A stretch of 64,000 nucleotides of DNA from Rhizobium leguminosarum (GTDB lineage Bacteria; Pseudomonadota; Alphaproteobacteria; Rhizobiales; Rhizobiaceae): contig NZ_LWBS01000176.1 of the NCBI RefSeq assembly GCF_001652265.1, positions 32,665 through 96,664 of the forward strand, written 5' to 3'. A model generated the notes under the pieces. That model worked only from the letters and a program-made list of their open reading frames with translations, was not told the origin of the DNA and searched no databases. This document shows, one piece after another, positions 42,305 to 50,960 of this stretch (the stretch's first letter is position 1; the number at the start of each line of letters is the position of its first letter). The translations under genes were made by a program, and so were the position numbers.

Positions 42305-43204
42305 ATGTCTGATCTCGATCTCAACCTCTTGGTGGCACTGGATGCGTTGCTGCGCGAGCAGAGCGTATCGGCCGCCGCTCGTCGGCTTGACCTCAGTACG
42401 TCCGCCATGAGCCGGACGCTGTCACGGTTGAGGACCGCGCTAGGTGATCCGATCCTTGTGCCGGCCGGGCGCGGCATGGTTGCGACGCCCCATGCCCTGG
42501 CGATTGGCGCCGAGGTACATTTGTTGAAAGAAGCCGTGCAAGCTGTGCTTAGTCCGCCGTCGACCGTGGAGATCCGGGAGGTGCGCCGCCATTTCACGAT
42601 CCGTGCCAATGAGGCATTCGTGCTTCTCTACGCCGCGGGTCTGAGCGCCGCCGTGACGAACGCTGCGCCGGGTATAAGGCTTCGCTTTGCGCCGAGATCG
42701 GACAAGGACGTTCAGGCTTTGAGGGACGCAGCCATAGATTTGGACATCGGTGTCCTCCCTCGAGACAGCGGGGAACTGCGTTGCCAAACCCTTTTCGAGG
42801 ATCGGTATGTCGGTCTCGCAAGGCTAGGGCACCCGATCTTCGATGCAGATCGGATAACGGCGGATCGTTATGCTGCCTGGGGCCACGTGCTCTTCTCGAC
42901 GCAAGCGGATTTCGCCGGTCCGATCGACAGGGCGCTCGCCGAATTGGGCCATGTCCGTGATGTCAGACTGATCGTGCCAAGCTTTCCGGCGGTGATAGCA
43001 GTTGCGGCGGCATCCGATTTGATCGGCTCGATTCCGAAGTCATATTGCAAGTCCGCCGCGATAAGCCATATCGAAACCTTTGACCTGCCCGTGGACGTGT
43101 CTGGTTTCAACATCGTGCAGGCGTGGCACCCCCGCATGGACGCAGATCCCGTGCATCGCTGGCTGAGGGCGCTGATTTTTGAGACCTTCCACTCAATGAA
43201 CTGA
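42305..43204 (+). CDS. LysR-family transcriptional regulator
   Basis: A 299-residue LTTR. The N-terminal winged helix-turn-helix (L-L-V-A-L-D-A-L-L-R-E-Q-S-V-S-A-A-A-R-R-L) and the following S-T-S-A-M-S-R-T-L-S-R-L-R are canonical, and a NodD/LinR-like effector domain follows. It is divergent from the MFS exporter and presumably controls it through the palindrome in the 119-base gap. The effector is unknown; the MFS exporter suggests a toxic or exported small molecule. Confidence 0.88.
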   Translation: MSDLDLNLLVALDALLREQSVSAAARRLDLSTSAMSRTLSRLRTALGDPILVPAGRGMVATPHALAIGAEVHLLKEAVQAVLSPPSTVEIREVRRHFTIRANEAFVLLYAAGLSAAVTNAAPGIRLRFAPRSDKDVQALRDAAIDLDIGVLPRDSGELRCQTLFEDRYVGLARLGHPIFDADRITADRYAAWGHVLFSTQADFAGPIDRALAELGHVRDVRLIVPSFPAVIAVAAASDLIGSIPKSYCKSAAISHIETFDLPVDVSGFNIVQAWHPRMDADPVHRWLRALIFETFHSMN

Positions 43205-43548
43205 GTTCGTCGCCCGCCAAAGCAAGCGCTTCGTTCCCATTCCGCAGGTGTGATCAGCGATCTTGTTCAGTGCAGCTTCCCGCTGATGCAGGGAGCGAGA
43301 ATTGCTGCTCGGCAGCGCCGAATGATGATCGCTGATGGCGCCAATAAGCGGACATCAGTCGTGAGCGGCTGCCAACCACTGTGAAATTACCGGCGGCTGC
43401 ACCGTTGCTGACAGAGGCTGTCAGCAACGGTGGTCGATAATCCCGAGATCGCGGGTGTCCGAGCCAGTCGCCATTTCGTCGGACTGTCCAGCTATACCGT
43501 CGGATGTCTGGGCTTCAATCCCGCCCCAATCGGAGCAGGTTCCTCGAG
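43205..43548. other. Gene-free stretch between LysR and MFS genes
   Basis: No gene is visible. Its outstanding element is a perfect hairpin at 43401-43431, listed separately. The last 50 bases should carry the promoter and ribosome site of the MFS gene, but only a weak GGAG at 43532 is seen. Confidence 0.4.
43401..43431. repeat. Perfect 14-bp hairpin
   Basis: ACCGTTGCTGACAG (43401-43414), loop AGG, CTGTCAGCAACGGT (43418-43431). The stem is perfect and there is no U run. It is 196 bases after the LysR stop and 117 bases before the MFS start, so it may be an operator, an RNA-stabilising stem or a degraded repeat rather than a terminator. Confidence 0.6.
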
Positions 43549-44718
43549 ATGAAGCCGCACCATCGCATTTTTTTCATTCAGTTTGCCGTGGCCCTTTCCC
43601 TGGGGGCGTTTGTTTCGCGGCTGCCCGACCTTCAGCTCAAGTTCAGCCTGACCGAAGGAGAGCTTGGCCTTCTGCTCGCCGAAATGTCCTCCGGGGTTCT
43701 CTGCGGGTTGACGTTCTCGGTGAGCTTCATCGAGAGGCTCGGTGCGCGCACCACCGCCTTCGTCACCGTCTTCGGTGCGTCGCTGTTTTTCGCGCTGATC
43801 CCCTGGATGCCATCAGCTCTTCTGGCGGTGCCATTGTTCTTCATTGCCGGCGTTTTCACCGGAGCATTCGAGATCAACGCCAATATCGAAACCGATCGCC
43901 ATGAGGCGCTGCTCGGGCACCGCATCATGAGCCGGGCTCACGGCATGTGGAGCCTCGGCTTCTGCATTACTGCCCTTGTCGCCGCCGGTATGCGGCAGGC
44001 TGCCGTCTCCATCGAACTGCATAGCTTCATCACCCTCGTCACCGTCTTGATTGCGGGGTCGATCGTTTTTGCCAGGATCGAGAACGCGCCCCGGCGGCAG
44101 GACGCTCACCCGGGAGATACTCCGCACATCGCTTTTCCGACGATCGGCCTGCTCCCCCTTTGCCTTGTCGCCGCAGCTCCGCTTCTTGCCGAAGGCGCGA
44201 GCGTCGATTGGTCGGCGATCTATATGCGCGACGTATTCGCGGTTGAACCCTTCGTCGGTAGGCTCAGCGTGACCATTTTCTCCTTGCTCATCGCCATCGG
44301 ACGGCTCGGCATGGACCCTGTCATCGACCGCTTCAACCCGCGGCCGGTCTCAATAACTCTCCTCGGGATCGCGGCCATAGGTGTTGTCATGGTTGCGACG
44401 GCGACACACCCTGTTGTCGCGCTCGCAGGCTTTGGCCTGACAGGTATCGGCTGCTCTTCGGTCTATCCGCTTGCCATCTCGGCTGCGGCCCGACGCACGG
44501 ATCGGCCTGCACCGATCAATGTTGCGGCTCTGGCGCAGACGACGTTTCTCGTGTTTTTCGCAGGGCCGCCGCTGCTCGGTTTCGTTGCCGAACATTTCGG
44601 CATCCGCTTTTCGTACTGGATGGTCGTCCCGGTTATCGGTGCCGCACTCCTGGTCACCAAGGCGCTTGCCGCTGCTCCCGCGCCGGTCACAGGGCAGCCC
44701 GAACCGGTGCAACCGTAG
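43549..44718 (+). CDS. MFS transporter (YbjJ-like)
   Basis: A 389-residue major facilitator with 12 hydrophobic segments. Motifs such as G-A-F-V-S-R-L-P-D-L-Q in loop 1, E-I-N-A-N-I-E in helix 5 and S-R-A-H-G-M-W-S-L-G-F fit the small YbjJ/FucP-like group of inner-membrane MFS proteins, whose substrates are mostly unknown. ATG 43549 begins M-K-P-H-H-R-I-F-F; an ATG at 43504 would add 15 residues with no membrane or family similarity. No regulatory or enzyme gene is directly coupled. Confidence 0.83.
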   Translation: MKPHHRIFFIQFAVALSLGAFVSRLPDLQLKFSLTEGELGLLLAEMSSGVLCGLTFSVSFIERLGARTTAFVTVFGASLFFALIPWMPSALLAVPLFFIAGVFTGAFEINANIETDRHEALLGHRIMSRAHGMWSLGFCITALVAAGMRQAAVSIELHSFITLVTVLIAGSIVFARIENAPRRQDAHPGDTPHIAFPTIGLLPLCLVAAAPLLAEGASVDWSAIYMRDVFAVEPFVGRLSVTIFSLLIAIGRLGMDPVIDRFNPRPVSITLLGIAAIGVVMVATATHPVVALAGFGLTGIGCSSVYPLAISAAARRTDRPAPINVAALAQTTFLVFFAGPPLLGFVAEHFGIRFSYWMVVPVIGAALLVTKALAAAPAPVTGQPEPVQP

Positions 44719-45229
44719 GGTTGAGGCGCTGCGCCGCCCGTCGGCGATCCCAAGGTCGTACATGTTCGAAACCGGCAGGGCGCGACCACCGGCCTTTGCT
44801 GGTGAATGGAGCGAGGCGCAATGTATTGCCCGTCGATTCGAAGTATTACAAATGACCTCCGGAAATATAGCTCGTATAGGTGACGAGCCAAGGTCATGCG
44901 CAGCCGTCAACTCTGGACGAATGGTCTTGTCGTTCAAGCACTTGCGGGCGCGGTTGATCTCCTCAGAGTGAAACTGGTTCGGATGGTGAAATTCCAGCCT
45001 TTCGTGCTTGCAAAACATATGTTTGCGGGCTTTTCGATCGTCGCCTTCTGCCACAAAGTGAGGCTCGCCTACGGAGTTCCGCGCCTCGCTTCGGACAAAT
45101 TTCTGCCGCCAAAATGCCAGTATTAGTTGTTTCTAAATCACGCCATAATTCGCATCTACGTTGCCCCGCCTGTTTTATTCTTCGCCACATTTCGGATCTT
45201 CAACATTATACAAACAATGGTGGGTAACT
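44719..45229. other. 510-base stretch without a recognisable gene
   Basis: I see no gene with family similarity. Several overlapping frames are open on both strands, but their composition (many Arg, Ser, Cys) is that of chance frames in GC-rich DNA. The last 100 bases become AT-richer (TTAGTTGTTTCTAAATC near 45123) and probably carry the promoter of the CHAP-like gene. Confidence 0.4.
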
Positions 45230-45652
45230 ATGAAGGTTATTCTCGTCATCGTCCTCACGGCGCTTGCCGTGCCCTGTGAGGCGGACATGCTTGGCACGGC
45301 GTCCCGATACAAAAGCATGCATGAACGCTCCATCTCCTTCCTCGGCATCAATCCGCGCCGGGTATCGTGGTGCGGCGCATTTCTAGCCTTTGTCGCCAAG
45401 CGATCCTCGCGACAGCCGCCGCCCAACCCCAACATGGCGGCGTCCTGGAGGAAGTTCGGCAAGCCGGTCGGCGTCCGCTCCGCCAGGCGAGGGGATGTCG
45501 TGGTGATCCGCACCGGCCGGCGCTTTCACGTGAGCCTGTTCGATCACATCGACCCGGGCCGGCAGTACGTCTACTTGTTCGGCGGCAACCAATCCAACCG
45601 GGTCCAGCTGTCCAGATATCGCGCCAGTTCGGTCGTCGCTGTGCGACGATGA
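45230..45652 (+). CDS. Secreted CHAP-like protein of the TIGR02594 type
   Basis: A 140-residue protein with a cleavable signal peptide (V-I-L-V-I-V-L-T-A-L-A-V-P-C, cleavage near E-A-D). The mature part has the NlpC/P60-CHAP-like features of the TIGR02594 family: the catalytic Cys in W-C-G-A-F-L-A-F-V, R-R-G-D-V-V-V, H-V-S-L-F-D-H (catalytic His region), and the closing L-F-G-G-N-Q-S-N-R-V. The probable role is peptidoglycan peptide cleavage in the periplasm. The start at 45230 gives the signal peptide; an earlier frame extension is not conserved. Confidence 0.78.
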   Translation: MKVILVIVLTALAVPCEADMLGTASRYKSMHERSISFLGINPRRVSWCGAFLAFVAKRSSRQPPPNPNMAASWRKFGKPVGVRSARRGDVVVIRTGRRFHVSLFDHIDPGRQYVYLFGGNQSNRVQLSRYRASSVVAVRR

Positions 45653-45704
45653 TGCCAGGAACGTGAGCAGGCATCGCTTCCGAAAAAGGCGAAGCATCGC
45701 TCCT

Positions 45705-45769
45705 TAAAAACCTCTTGTCTGCAAAAGATGATTGGATTCAATAACTTGTCGTTGACAGAGAGGTTTTTA
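45705..45769. repeat. Long inverted repeat after the CHAP-like gene
   Basis: TAAAAACCTCT (45705-45715) and AGAGGTTTTTA (45759-45769) are perfect 11-bp arms around 43 bases, extended inward by TGTC/GACA with a bulge. A smaller GC-richer hairpin (GCTTCC/GGCGAAGC) sits just before it, at about 45676-45694. The AT-rich arms stand out in this GC-rich DNA. It could be the terminator region of the CHAP-like gene or a small RNA. Confidence 0.5.
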
Positions 45770-45934
45770 GGGGGGTAATTTTGTAAAAGAGGCAGGCAAT
45801 TTTTGCTGCTGATGTTTCGGGTTACTGCGTCAGGGAATGGATCCTCTCGTGGCGGACTGTGTATTAGTCGGCCGTGTCTTCGCCATAGACCTTCGTCGTG
45901 TTGCTCGGCAGGCTGGTTGATGCCGAATGACCGC

Positions 45935-46255
45935 TTAGAGATGCCGAGGTACCTTCGCCTTCAACAGCTGCACGAGCGCGGGGTCCATGAAATCGTAGTC
46001 ATCAGGAATATGAAGGCAAATCAATCGCTAGTCCTTGAGAGCTGACCGGTACTTGCCCCGAACTTTTGCACGGTGAGCCTTCTCCATGACGAAGACGATA
46101 TCGGCCCATTCGATCAGCTCGTTCGATAAAGGATTTTCGGCATCATTGTTCGTGCCTGCCGAGGAGACTTCGATATCAGGCCAACTCGCGAAGACCTGCT
46201 CGGCCGTCGGGCTGCGAAGCTTGTTCTGACTGCAGACGAACAGGACGTTTTTCAC
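45935..46255 (-). pseudogene. Low-molecular-weight phosphatase-like gene with in-frame TAG
   Basis: The ORF begins M-K-N-V-L-F-V-C-S-Q-N-K-L-R-S-P-T-A-E, whose C-x5-R-S loop is the phosphate-binding catalytic site of LMW tyrosine phosphatases and arsenate reductases. After 75 residues (ending S-A-L-K-D) a TAG occurs at 46028-46030. In the same frame the homology continues with R-L-I-C-L-H-I-P-D-D-Y-D-F-M-D-P-A-L, where D-P carries the general-acid Asp, to a TAA at 45935. Full-length homologues of about 106 residues have Gly-Lys at the D-stop position, so a single AAG to TAG change explains it. Without readthrough the acid Asp is lost and the protein is inactive. Confidence 0.82.
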
Positions 46256-46331
46256 GTTTCGATCTCTCTTCAGGTGAACAGAGCCGGCGATACCACAATT
46301 CCGTGCCCGGGCGAACCAAGGAGTTGTTGCG

Positions 46332-47735
46332 TCAGCCGCCGCTCACACTCTTGAACGCGGCGATGATGCTTTGGGCGGCGAGTTGCGCCTCATCTGACGT
46401 CGTCTGGAAATTGGTGACGGAGAGGCGCAGGACGTCGCGGCCGCGCCATTTGGCGCCGCCGGCGAAGATCATGCCGTCTGCCTGGATCTTTTCGATCGTC
46501 TTTCGGGTCAGCGCGTCGCCGTCTTCGGAGGGCAGGTCCGTTCCGAAGCGGATGACGAGCTGGTTCAGCATGACGTCGTTCAGTATGGCGATGCCCGGTT
46601 GTCGCGACAGGAGATCGGCCATCAACCGGGCTGAGGCACAGCACTGGTCGATGAGGGTGGCGATGCCGTCGCGGCCGAGATGTTTCAGCATCGCCCAAGT
46701 GGCAAAGCCGCGCGCCCTTCTCGAAAGCTCGGGCACGTAATGGGAGGGATCGCGTTCGCCTTGGCCAGCGAGCGGCAGATAGCTCGCGGCGATCGTCATG
46801 GCGCGGCGATGGGCGAGCTCGTTGCGGACGATCGCATAGCCGCAATCATAGGGCGTCTGCAGCCACTTGTGGCCGTCGGTCGCCCAGCTGTCGGCCGCTT
46901 CGATGCCGCGGCTGAGGTGGCTGGTCTTCGCTGACGCCTGCGCCCAGAGGCCAAAGGCGCCATCGATATGCACCCAGGCGCCTTTCGCCTGCAACAGCGG
47001 GATGATGGCGGCGAAATCGTCGAAAGCGCCGGTGTTGATCTGCCCCGCCTGGAGAATGGCGATGGCTGGTCCAGAGACCGTATTGAGCGTGCCCGCCAGC
47101 GCGGCCGGGTCTATCCGACCGACCGGATCGGTGCGTACGCGCAGCACGCGATCGTGGCCGAGCCCTAGGAATTGCAACGCGGAGAACACCGTCGTGTGGG
47201 CGTCGTCGCCGATCAGCACGGTAATCTCAGGCGCACCGAACAGGCCCTTTGCATCGGCATCCCAGCTCGCCTGGCGCAGCACCTCGCCGCGTGCGGCGGC
47301 AAGGCAGGTGAAGTTTGCCACCGTCGCTCCCGTGACGAAGCCGACCGAGCTTTCGGCGGGCAGCTTCAGGAGATCGAGGAGCCATCTCGCCGCGACGGTC
47401 TCGACGGCGGACGCGGCCGGTGCGACGACATGGTTTCCGGCATTCTGGCCCCAGGCGCTGGTGAGGAAATCGGCGGCGACACCGACCGGATGGGAGCCGC
47501 CGATGACCCAACCGAAAAAGCGCGGCCCTGTGGTTGCATGCAGCCCGGGTTCTGCGCCATCCGAGAGGCGCATGATGACATCAAGCATATCGGAACCGGC
47601 CGCCGGCAGCGGCTCGTCGAAACGGGCAAGCGAGGCTGCGTAGTCGTGGGTGGGCATATGGCGGGCGGGCGCCGCCTGCCGGAACACTGCGGCAAGGCGG
47701 GCGGCTTCCCGAAACAGAGATGCGATTGCCGACAT
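46332..47735 (-). CDS. PLP-dependent group II decarboxylase family protein
   Basis: A 467-residue PLP enzyme of the aromatic/glutamate decarboxylase family. T-G-A-T-V-A-N-F-T-C-L binds the PLP phosphate. H-I-D-G-A-F-G-L-W gives the PLP ring-binding Asp, and the Schiff-base Lys is in S-W-A-T-D-G-H-K-W-L. It has the usual size and both domains. Rhizobial members are commonly annotated as aspartate/tyrosine/aromatic aminotransferase- or decarboxylase-like; the substrate cannot be read. The gene stands alone, 77 bases beyond the broken phosphatase gene. Confidence 0.87.
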   Translation of the reverse strand: MSAIASLFREAARLAAVFRQAAPARHMPTHDYAASLARFDEPLPAAGSDMLDVIMRLSDGAEPGLHATTGPRFFGWVIGGSHPVGVAADFLTSAWGQNAGNHVVAPAASAVETVAARWLLDLLKLPAESSVGFVTGATVANFTCLAAARGEVLRQASWDADAKGLFGAPEITVLIGDDAHTTVFSALQFLGLGHDRVLRVRTDPVGRIDPAALAGTLNTVSGPAIAILQAGQINTGAFDDFAAIIPLLQAKGAWVHIDGAFGLWAQASAKTSHLSRGIEAADSWATDGHKWLQTPYDCGYAIVRNELAHRRAMTIAASYLPLAGQGERDPSHYVPELSRRARGFATWAMLKHLGRDGIATLIDQCCASARLMADLLSRQPGIAILNDVMLNQLVIRFGTDLPSEDGDALTRKTIEKIQADGMIFAGGAKWRGRDVLRLSVTNFQTTSDEAQLAAQSIIAAFKSVSGG

Positions 47736-48048
47736 GCGGATCCCCCTGCCGCCGCCGATGCTGAAGGACCGCCCTCAAAAAGCAGGCTGCTGGCAGCATG
47801 CAATCTAGCCCATATCGGCGACGCTGTCTTTGGCCGGGAGATCCGGGCCGGGGTCCGGCGGCTCTTCCTCGTCCTTGCCCAGACCCTCAAGACAATTTGA
47901 GCATCGGGGAGAGCTTCCTAAATATATACAATGATTACCTTATTCAGTGCTGTCCATTTTTCAAAATCCGGGGCTCTTGTTGAAAATGATTGCCTTCGTT
48001 GCAAGTATCGTTCAATAATGCGGAAATATCATTTGCACCATTGTCAAG
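47736..48048. other. Gene-free stretch upstream of the repeat protein
   Basis: No gene is supported. Around 47800-47900 a frame reading H-I-G-D-A-V-F-G-R-E-I-R is open and protein-like, but it has no start or partner. AT content rises from 47910 to 48050, which suits promoters of the PLP gene's neighbour or of the repeat protein. Confidence 0.35.
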
Positions 48049-48522
48049 TTGGTGCTGCCAATCAGCGAGGGATATGCACTGAAATATTTCCTTCTCTACG
48101 CGCTGACATGCACGTTGGTCGGGATAGTTCTTCTCTTCACCATCGGCGAAGTTGTGCGGCTCAAGATCGACAAGCCAACCGATCAATCGGTGACCGGACC
48201 AACTGATGAGCCAGTTGCCGGGCAAACCGAGCAATCAGCGGCCGGACCAACCGGTGAGCCGTTGAACGCGGCAACCGGCAAGCCGGTGCCGGGGGCAACC
48301 GGCAAGCCGGTGCCCGGGCCAACAGCCGATCAATCCGCCGTCCAGCCAGTCGATCCCTTGGTCGTCCGATCCACCGGCCAGCAGGCCGACGGGCCAGCCC
48401 GTCAACCGGCGGTCGGGCCAACCGGCGAACCGGCTGCGAGGCCGACCGATCAATCGGTGGTCGGCCCGAGCGATGAACCGGTCGTCCGGAAGGGCGGCCG
48501 GCTGGGTAGTCCGGCGCAGTGA
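48049..48522 (+). CDS. Single-span protein with Pro/Thr/Gly-rich imperfect repeats
   Basis: A 157-residue ORF. Residues about 13-37 form a hydrophobic helix (F-L-L-Y-A-L-T-C-T-L-V-G-I-V-L-L-F), followed by about 110 residues of imperfect repeats with a core P-T-x-E/Q/K-P/S-V-x-G (P-T-D-E-P-V-A-G, A-T-G-K-P-V-P-G twice, P-T-G-E-P, P-T-D-Q-S-V). The start is unclear: only TTG 48049 or GTG 48052 are available before the helix. The repeat part looks like a periplasmic or wall-spanning disordered linker. No family is recognised. The opposite strand is also open, a normal effect of this biased repeat composition. Confidence 0.45.
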   Translation: MVLPISEGYALKYFLLYALTCTLVGIVLLFTIGEVVRLKIDKPTDQSVTGPTDEPVAGQTEQSAAGPTGEPLNAATGKPVPGATGKPVPGPTADQSAVQPVDPLVVRSTGQQADGPARQPAVGPTGEPAARPTDQSVVGPSDEPVVRKGGRLGSPAQ

Positions 48523-48650
48523 TCGGCGCTTGAGATGATGGATTTCTATTCGATCTCATAACTCTAATGCTGAAGGACGAAGCTTGCTGACACCGGTTGA
48601 CGGCTGGGCCATCTGTATTGACAGTGCCTCTCATCTTGCAGGAGGTCCCG

Positions 48651-49157
48651 ATGGATGGAAGCGGCACGACGATCAGGCATGTCAGGGCAGACGAAGTGGA
48701 GGCTTTCCGGCGCATCCGCCTGGAAGCGCTTCGCACTGAACCGTCCCTCTTTGCAAGCCGCTACGAAGACTGGGCGGCTCTTTCTCTCGAGGAGTGGCGC
48801 AATCGCTTGAACGAGCCGGTTTTCATCGCCTTTCAGGATGGCGAACCCGTTGGCATAACGGGCCTGCTTCGGCAGCGGTCGAGCAAGATGGCCCATCGCG
48901 CGACGATCATCATGGTTTACGTCAGAAGGAGCCTGCGCGGAACGGGCCTTGCGGGCAAGCTGCTCAGCGCGGTGGCCGATCACGCGCGCGATATCGGCAT
49001 CCTGCAGCTCGAACTCTTCGTCAGCGCGGAGAACCCGGCGGCAATACGCTTCTATCAGCGGCAAGGCTTCTCAGAGATCGGCCGGATTCCCGGCGGGGTT
49101 CTGGAAGAGGGCAGGGAGATCGACGACGTCATGATGGCTCGCCGTCTGGTCGGTTAA
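48651..49157 (+). CDS. GNAT-family N-acetyltransferase
   Basis: A 168-residue GNAT protein. Motif A with the acetyl-CoA loop is V-R-R-S-L-R-G-T-G-L-A-G-K-L-L (Q/R-x-x-G-x-G/A), and motif B reads L-F-V-S-A-E-N-P-A-A-I-R-F-Y-Q-R-Q-G-F. GGAGG is 6 bases before the ATG at 48651. It stands 97 bases before the ornithine-cyclodeaminase homologue. Substrate unknown; small amines, amino acids or antibiotics are all possible. Confidence 0.88.
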   Translation: MDGSGTTIRHVRADEVEAFRRIRLEALRTEPSLFASRYEDWAALSLEEWRNRLNEPVFIAFQDGEPVGITGLLRQRSSKMAHRATIIMVYVRRSLRGTGLAGKLLSAVADHARDIGILQLELFVSAENPAAIRFYQRQGFSEIGRIPGGVLEEGREIDDVMMARRLVG

Positions 49158-49253
49158 CTCCCACCGAATATCAACCCACATCCGTTCGTCTGGCCTATTG
49201 ACCTCAAGTGGGGTTGGGGTTGCAGCATGCCGGCATGGGCTGGAGGTTTGGCC

Positions 49254-50174
49254 GTGACGAAAATTCTGAAAGGCGAGGATCTGGTCGGCAGCACGCTGAT
49301 GGTGGTCGCGATCGATGCGCTCGAGACCGCTTTTCTCGCGAGAGCCGGCGATCGACTGATCTCTCCGCCCCGGTACCATGTCTCGTTTCCCGATCGAGGT
49401 GATCTCGTCTTCACCGTCGGCGGCATCCTCGGCGACAAACCGCTCGCGGGCTTCCGGGTCTATGAAACATTCGACGGGGCGGAGCATTCGCAGATCGTCG
49501 CAGTGTGGTCGGCCGACGACGCCAGGCTCAAGGGCATTATTCTCGGAGAGCGTCTCGGCAATCTCAGAACCGGTGCGATCGGCGGTCTTGCCATCCGGCA
49601 TCTCAGCGCGCCTGATGCCAGGATCGTCGGGATCCTCAGAAGCGGAGCGCAAGCGCGAAACCAGCTTGCCGCAGCGGCCGCCGTTCGAAAACTGAACCGC
49701 GCCCGCGTCTATAGCCGCGACGAGAGGAATCGCGCCGCCTTTGCAACTGAGATGCAGCACGCCTTGGGTATTGAAGTGGAGCCTGCCGGCAGCGCCTCTG
49801 AAGCCGTCGATGACGCCGACATTGTCATCTGTGCGACGACGAGCCGAATGCCCGTCATTCATGCCATGGACTTGAAGCCCGGCGTGCACGTCAGCACCGT
49901 CGGCCCGAAAACGCGTGAGGGATACGAACTCGGCCTGGATATCGCCGATGTCGCCGCCGTGATCGCAACGGACTCTCCCGAACAGACGCGCGCCTATGCT
50001 TCGCCCTTTTTTCTGACCGGCTCCGGCAATGAGGACCGCGTGACCGACCTTGCCGATATCATGGCCGGGAAAGCGGCCGGGCGAGGATCGCCTGGCGATA
50101 CGACGCTGTTTTGCTCCGTCGGCCTGGCTGGAACCGAAGTCGTCGTCGCCTCGGCAATCCTCGATATGCTGTGA
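49254..50174 (+). CDS. Ornithine cyclodeaminase/mu-crystallin family protein
   Basis: A 306-residue NAD(P)-binding protein. The Rossmann region shows I-G-G-L-A-I-R-H-L and V-G-I-L-R-S-G-A-Q-A-R-N-Q, and the C-terminal half G-P-K-T-R-E-G-Y-E-L and T-T-S-R-M-P-V-I. Family members include ornithine cyclodeaminase, ketimine reductases and dehydrogenases. GTG 49254 follows GGAGG at 49242-49246 with a 7-base gap; upstream in-frame ATGs at 49227 and 49236 have no ribosome site. It faces a dapB homologue 15 bases away. Both act on nitrogen-containing ketimine or imine substrates, which may reflect a shared pathway. Confidence 0.83.
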   Translation: MTKILKGEDLVGSTLMVVAIDALETAFLARAGDRLISPPRYHVSFPDRGDLVFTVGGILGDKPLAGFRVYETFDGAEHSQIVAVWSADDARLKGIILGERLGNLRTGAIGGLAIRHLSAPDARIVGILRSGAQARNQLAAAAAVRKLNRARVYSRDERNRAAFATEMQHALGIEVEPAGSASEAVDDADIVICATTSRMPVIHAMDLKPGVHVSTVGPKTREGYELGLDIADVAAVIATDSPEQTRAYASPFFLTGSGNEDRVTDLADIMAGKAAGRGSPGDTTLFCSVGLAGTEVVVASAILDML

Positions 50175-50189
50175 GCCTGTTTCCCTTAT

Positions 50190-50960
50190 TCACGCCAGAC
50201 CCAGCACATCCCCCATGGCGTATTCGCCGGGCGCGCGCCCTGCGATCCATCGGGCGGCGGCAAGCGCGCCGCGGGCGAACATGCCGCGATCGAGAGCCGA
50301 ATGCGAGAGCGTCACCACCTCCTCGGCGGCGGCAAACAGGACGCTGTGTTCTCCGACCAGCCCGCCGGCCCGCAACACGGCGAAGCCGATTTCGCCGGTT
50401 GGGCGCTCACCGGTGATGCCGTCGCGCCCGCGCCGCTCGACGGATGCGAGGGAAACGCCACGGCCCCCGGCCGCCGCCTCGCCAAGCATCAACGCCGTGC
50501 CGGACGGCGCGTCGATCTTCCTGTTGTGATGGGCTTCGAGGATTTCGATATCCCAGCCATGCGCGGGAAGGGCGCGCGCCGCCTGGGCGACGAGACCGAC
50601 CAGCATGTTGACACCGATGGAGAAGTTACCGGAGCGCAGGATCGGAATTCTGCGGGCGGCCTCTGCGATCCGTTCGAGCTCATCCGGCTCGAAACCCGTC
50701 GCCCCGATGACCAGGGCCGGTCCGCCGGCCGACGCGCACAGGCCGGCAAGTTCGGCGGCCGCACGTCCCGTCGTGAAATCCAGGATCACGTCGGCCGCTC
50801 CGATTGCAGCCGAACGGTCGATCAGCCCGGCGCCTGCGGAGCCCTCACAGCCGATGCCGCCGACAAAGGCAAAACCCGAATCGCCCGCCAGCAGCGGCAG
50901 GATGGCGCGTCCCATGCGGCCATTCGCGCCGGCGACGGCTATTTTGATTGGTGAGGTCAC
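50190..50960 (-). CDS. dapB: DapB-like 4-hydroxy-tetrahydrodipicolinate reductase
   Basis: A 256-residue reductase of lysine/diaminopimelate synthesis. The NAD(P)H-binding motif G-A-N-G-R-M-G-R is near residue 10, F-T-T-G-R-A follows, and the catalytic block [15 protein letters not shown] contains the key His and Lys. GTG 50960 has AGGAAAG upstream; a longer ATG start at 51014 lacks a ribosome site. Rhizobia normally carry dapB elsewhere with other lysine genes. This copy next to an ornithine-cyclodeaminase homologue may be a paralogue with another substrate, and I cannot tell which copy is the main enzyme. Confidence 0.85.
   Translation of the reverse strand: MTSPIKIAVAGANGRMGRAILPLLAGDSGFAFVGGIGCEGSAGAGLIDRSAAIGAADVILDFTTGRAAAELAGLCASAGGPALVIGATGFEPDELERIAEAARRIPILRSGNFSIGVNMLVGLVAQAARALPAHGWDIEILEAHHNRKIDAPSGTALMLGEAAAGGRGVSLASVERRGRDGITGERPTGEIGFAVLRAGGLVGEHSVLFAAAEEVVTLSHSALDRGMFARGALAAARWIAGRAPGEYAMGDVLGLA

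Noticed and set aside
44350..45054. A 234-codon minus-strand frame covering the end of the MFS gene and the following gap.
   Set aside because: Composition typical of antisense frames (Arg, Asp, His, Cys) and more than half overlaps the MFS gene. No family match.
47800..47900. A short plus-strand frame H-I-G-D-A-V-F-G-R-E-I-R before the repeat protein.
   Set aside because: Protein-like for 30 residues but no start and no continuation; could be an old remnant, not enough to call.
48161..48736. A Pro/Arg-rich minus-strand frame over the repeat protein.
   Set aside because: Repeated P-T-G codons leave both strands open. The plus strand has a membrane helix before the repeats, which the minus frame lacks.
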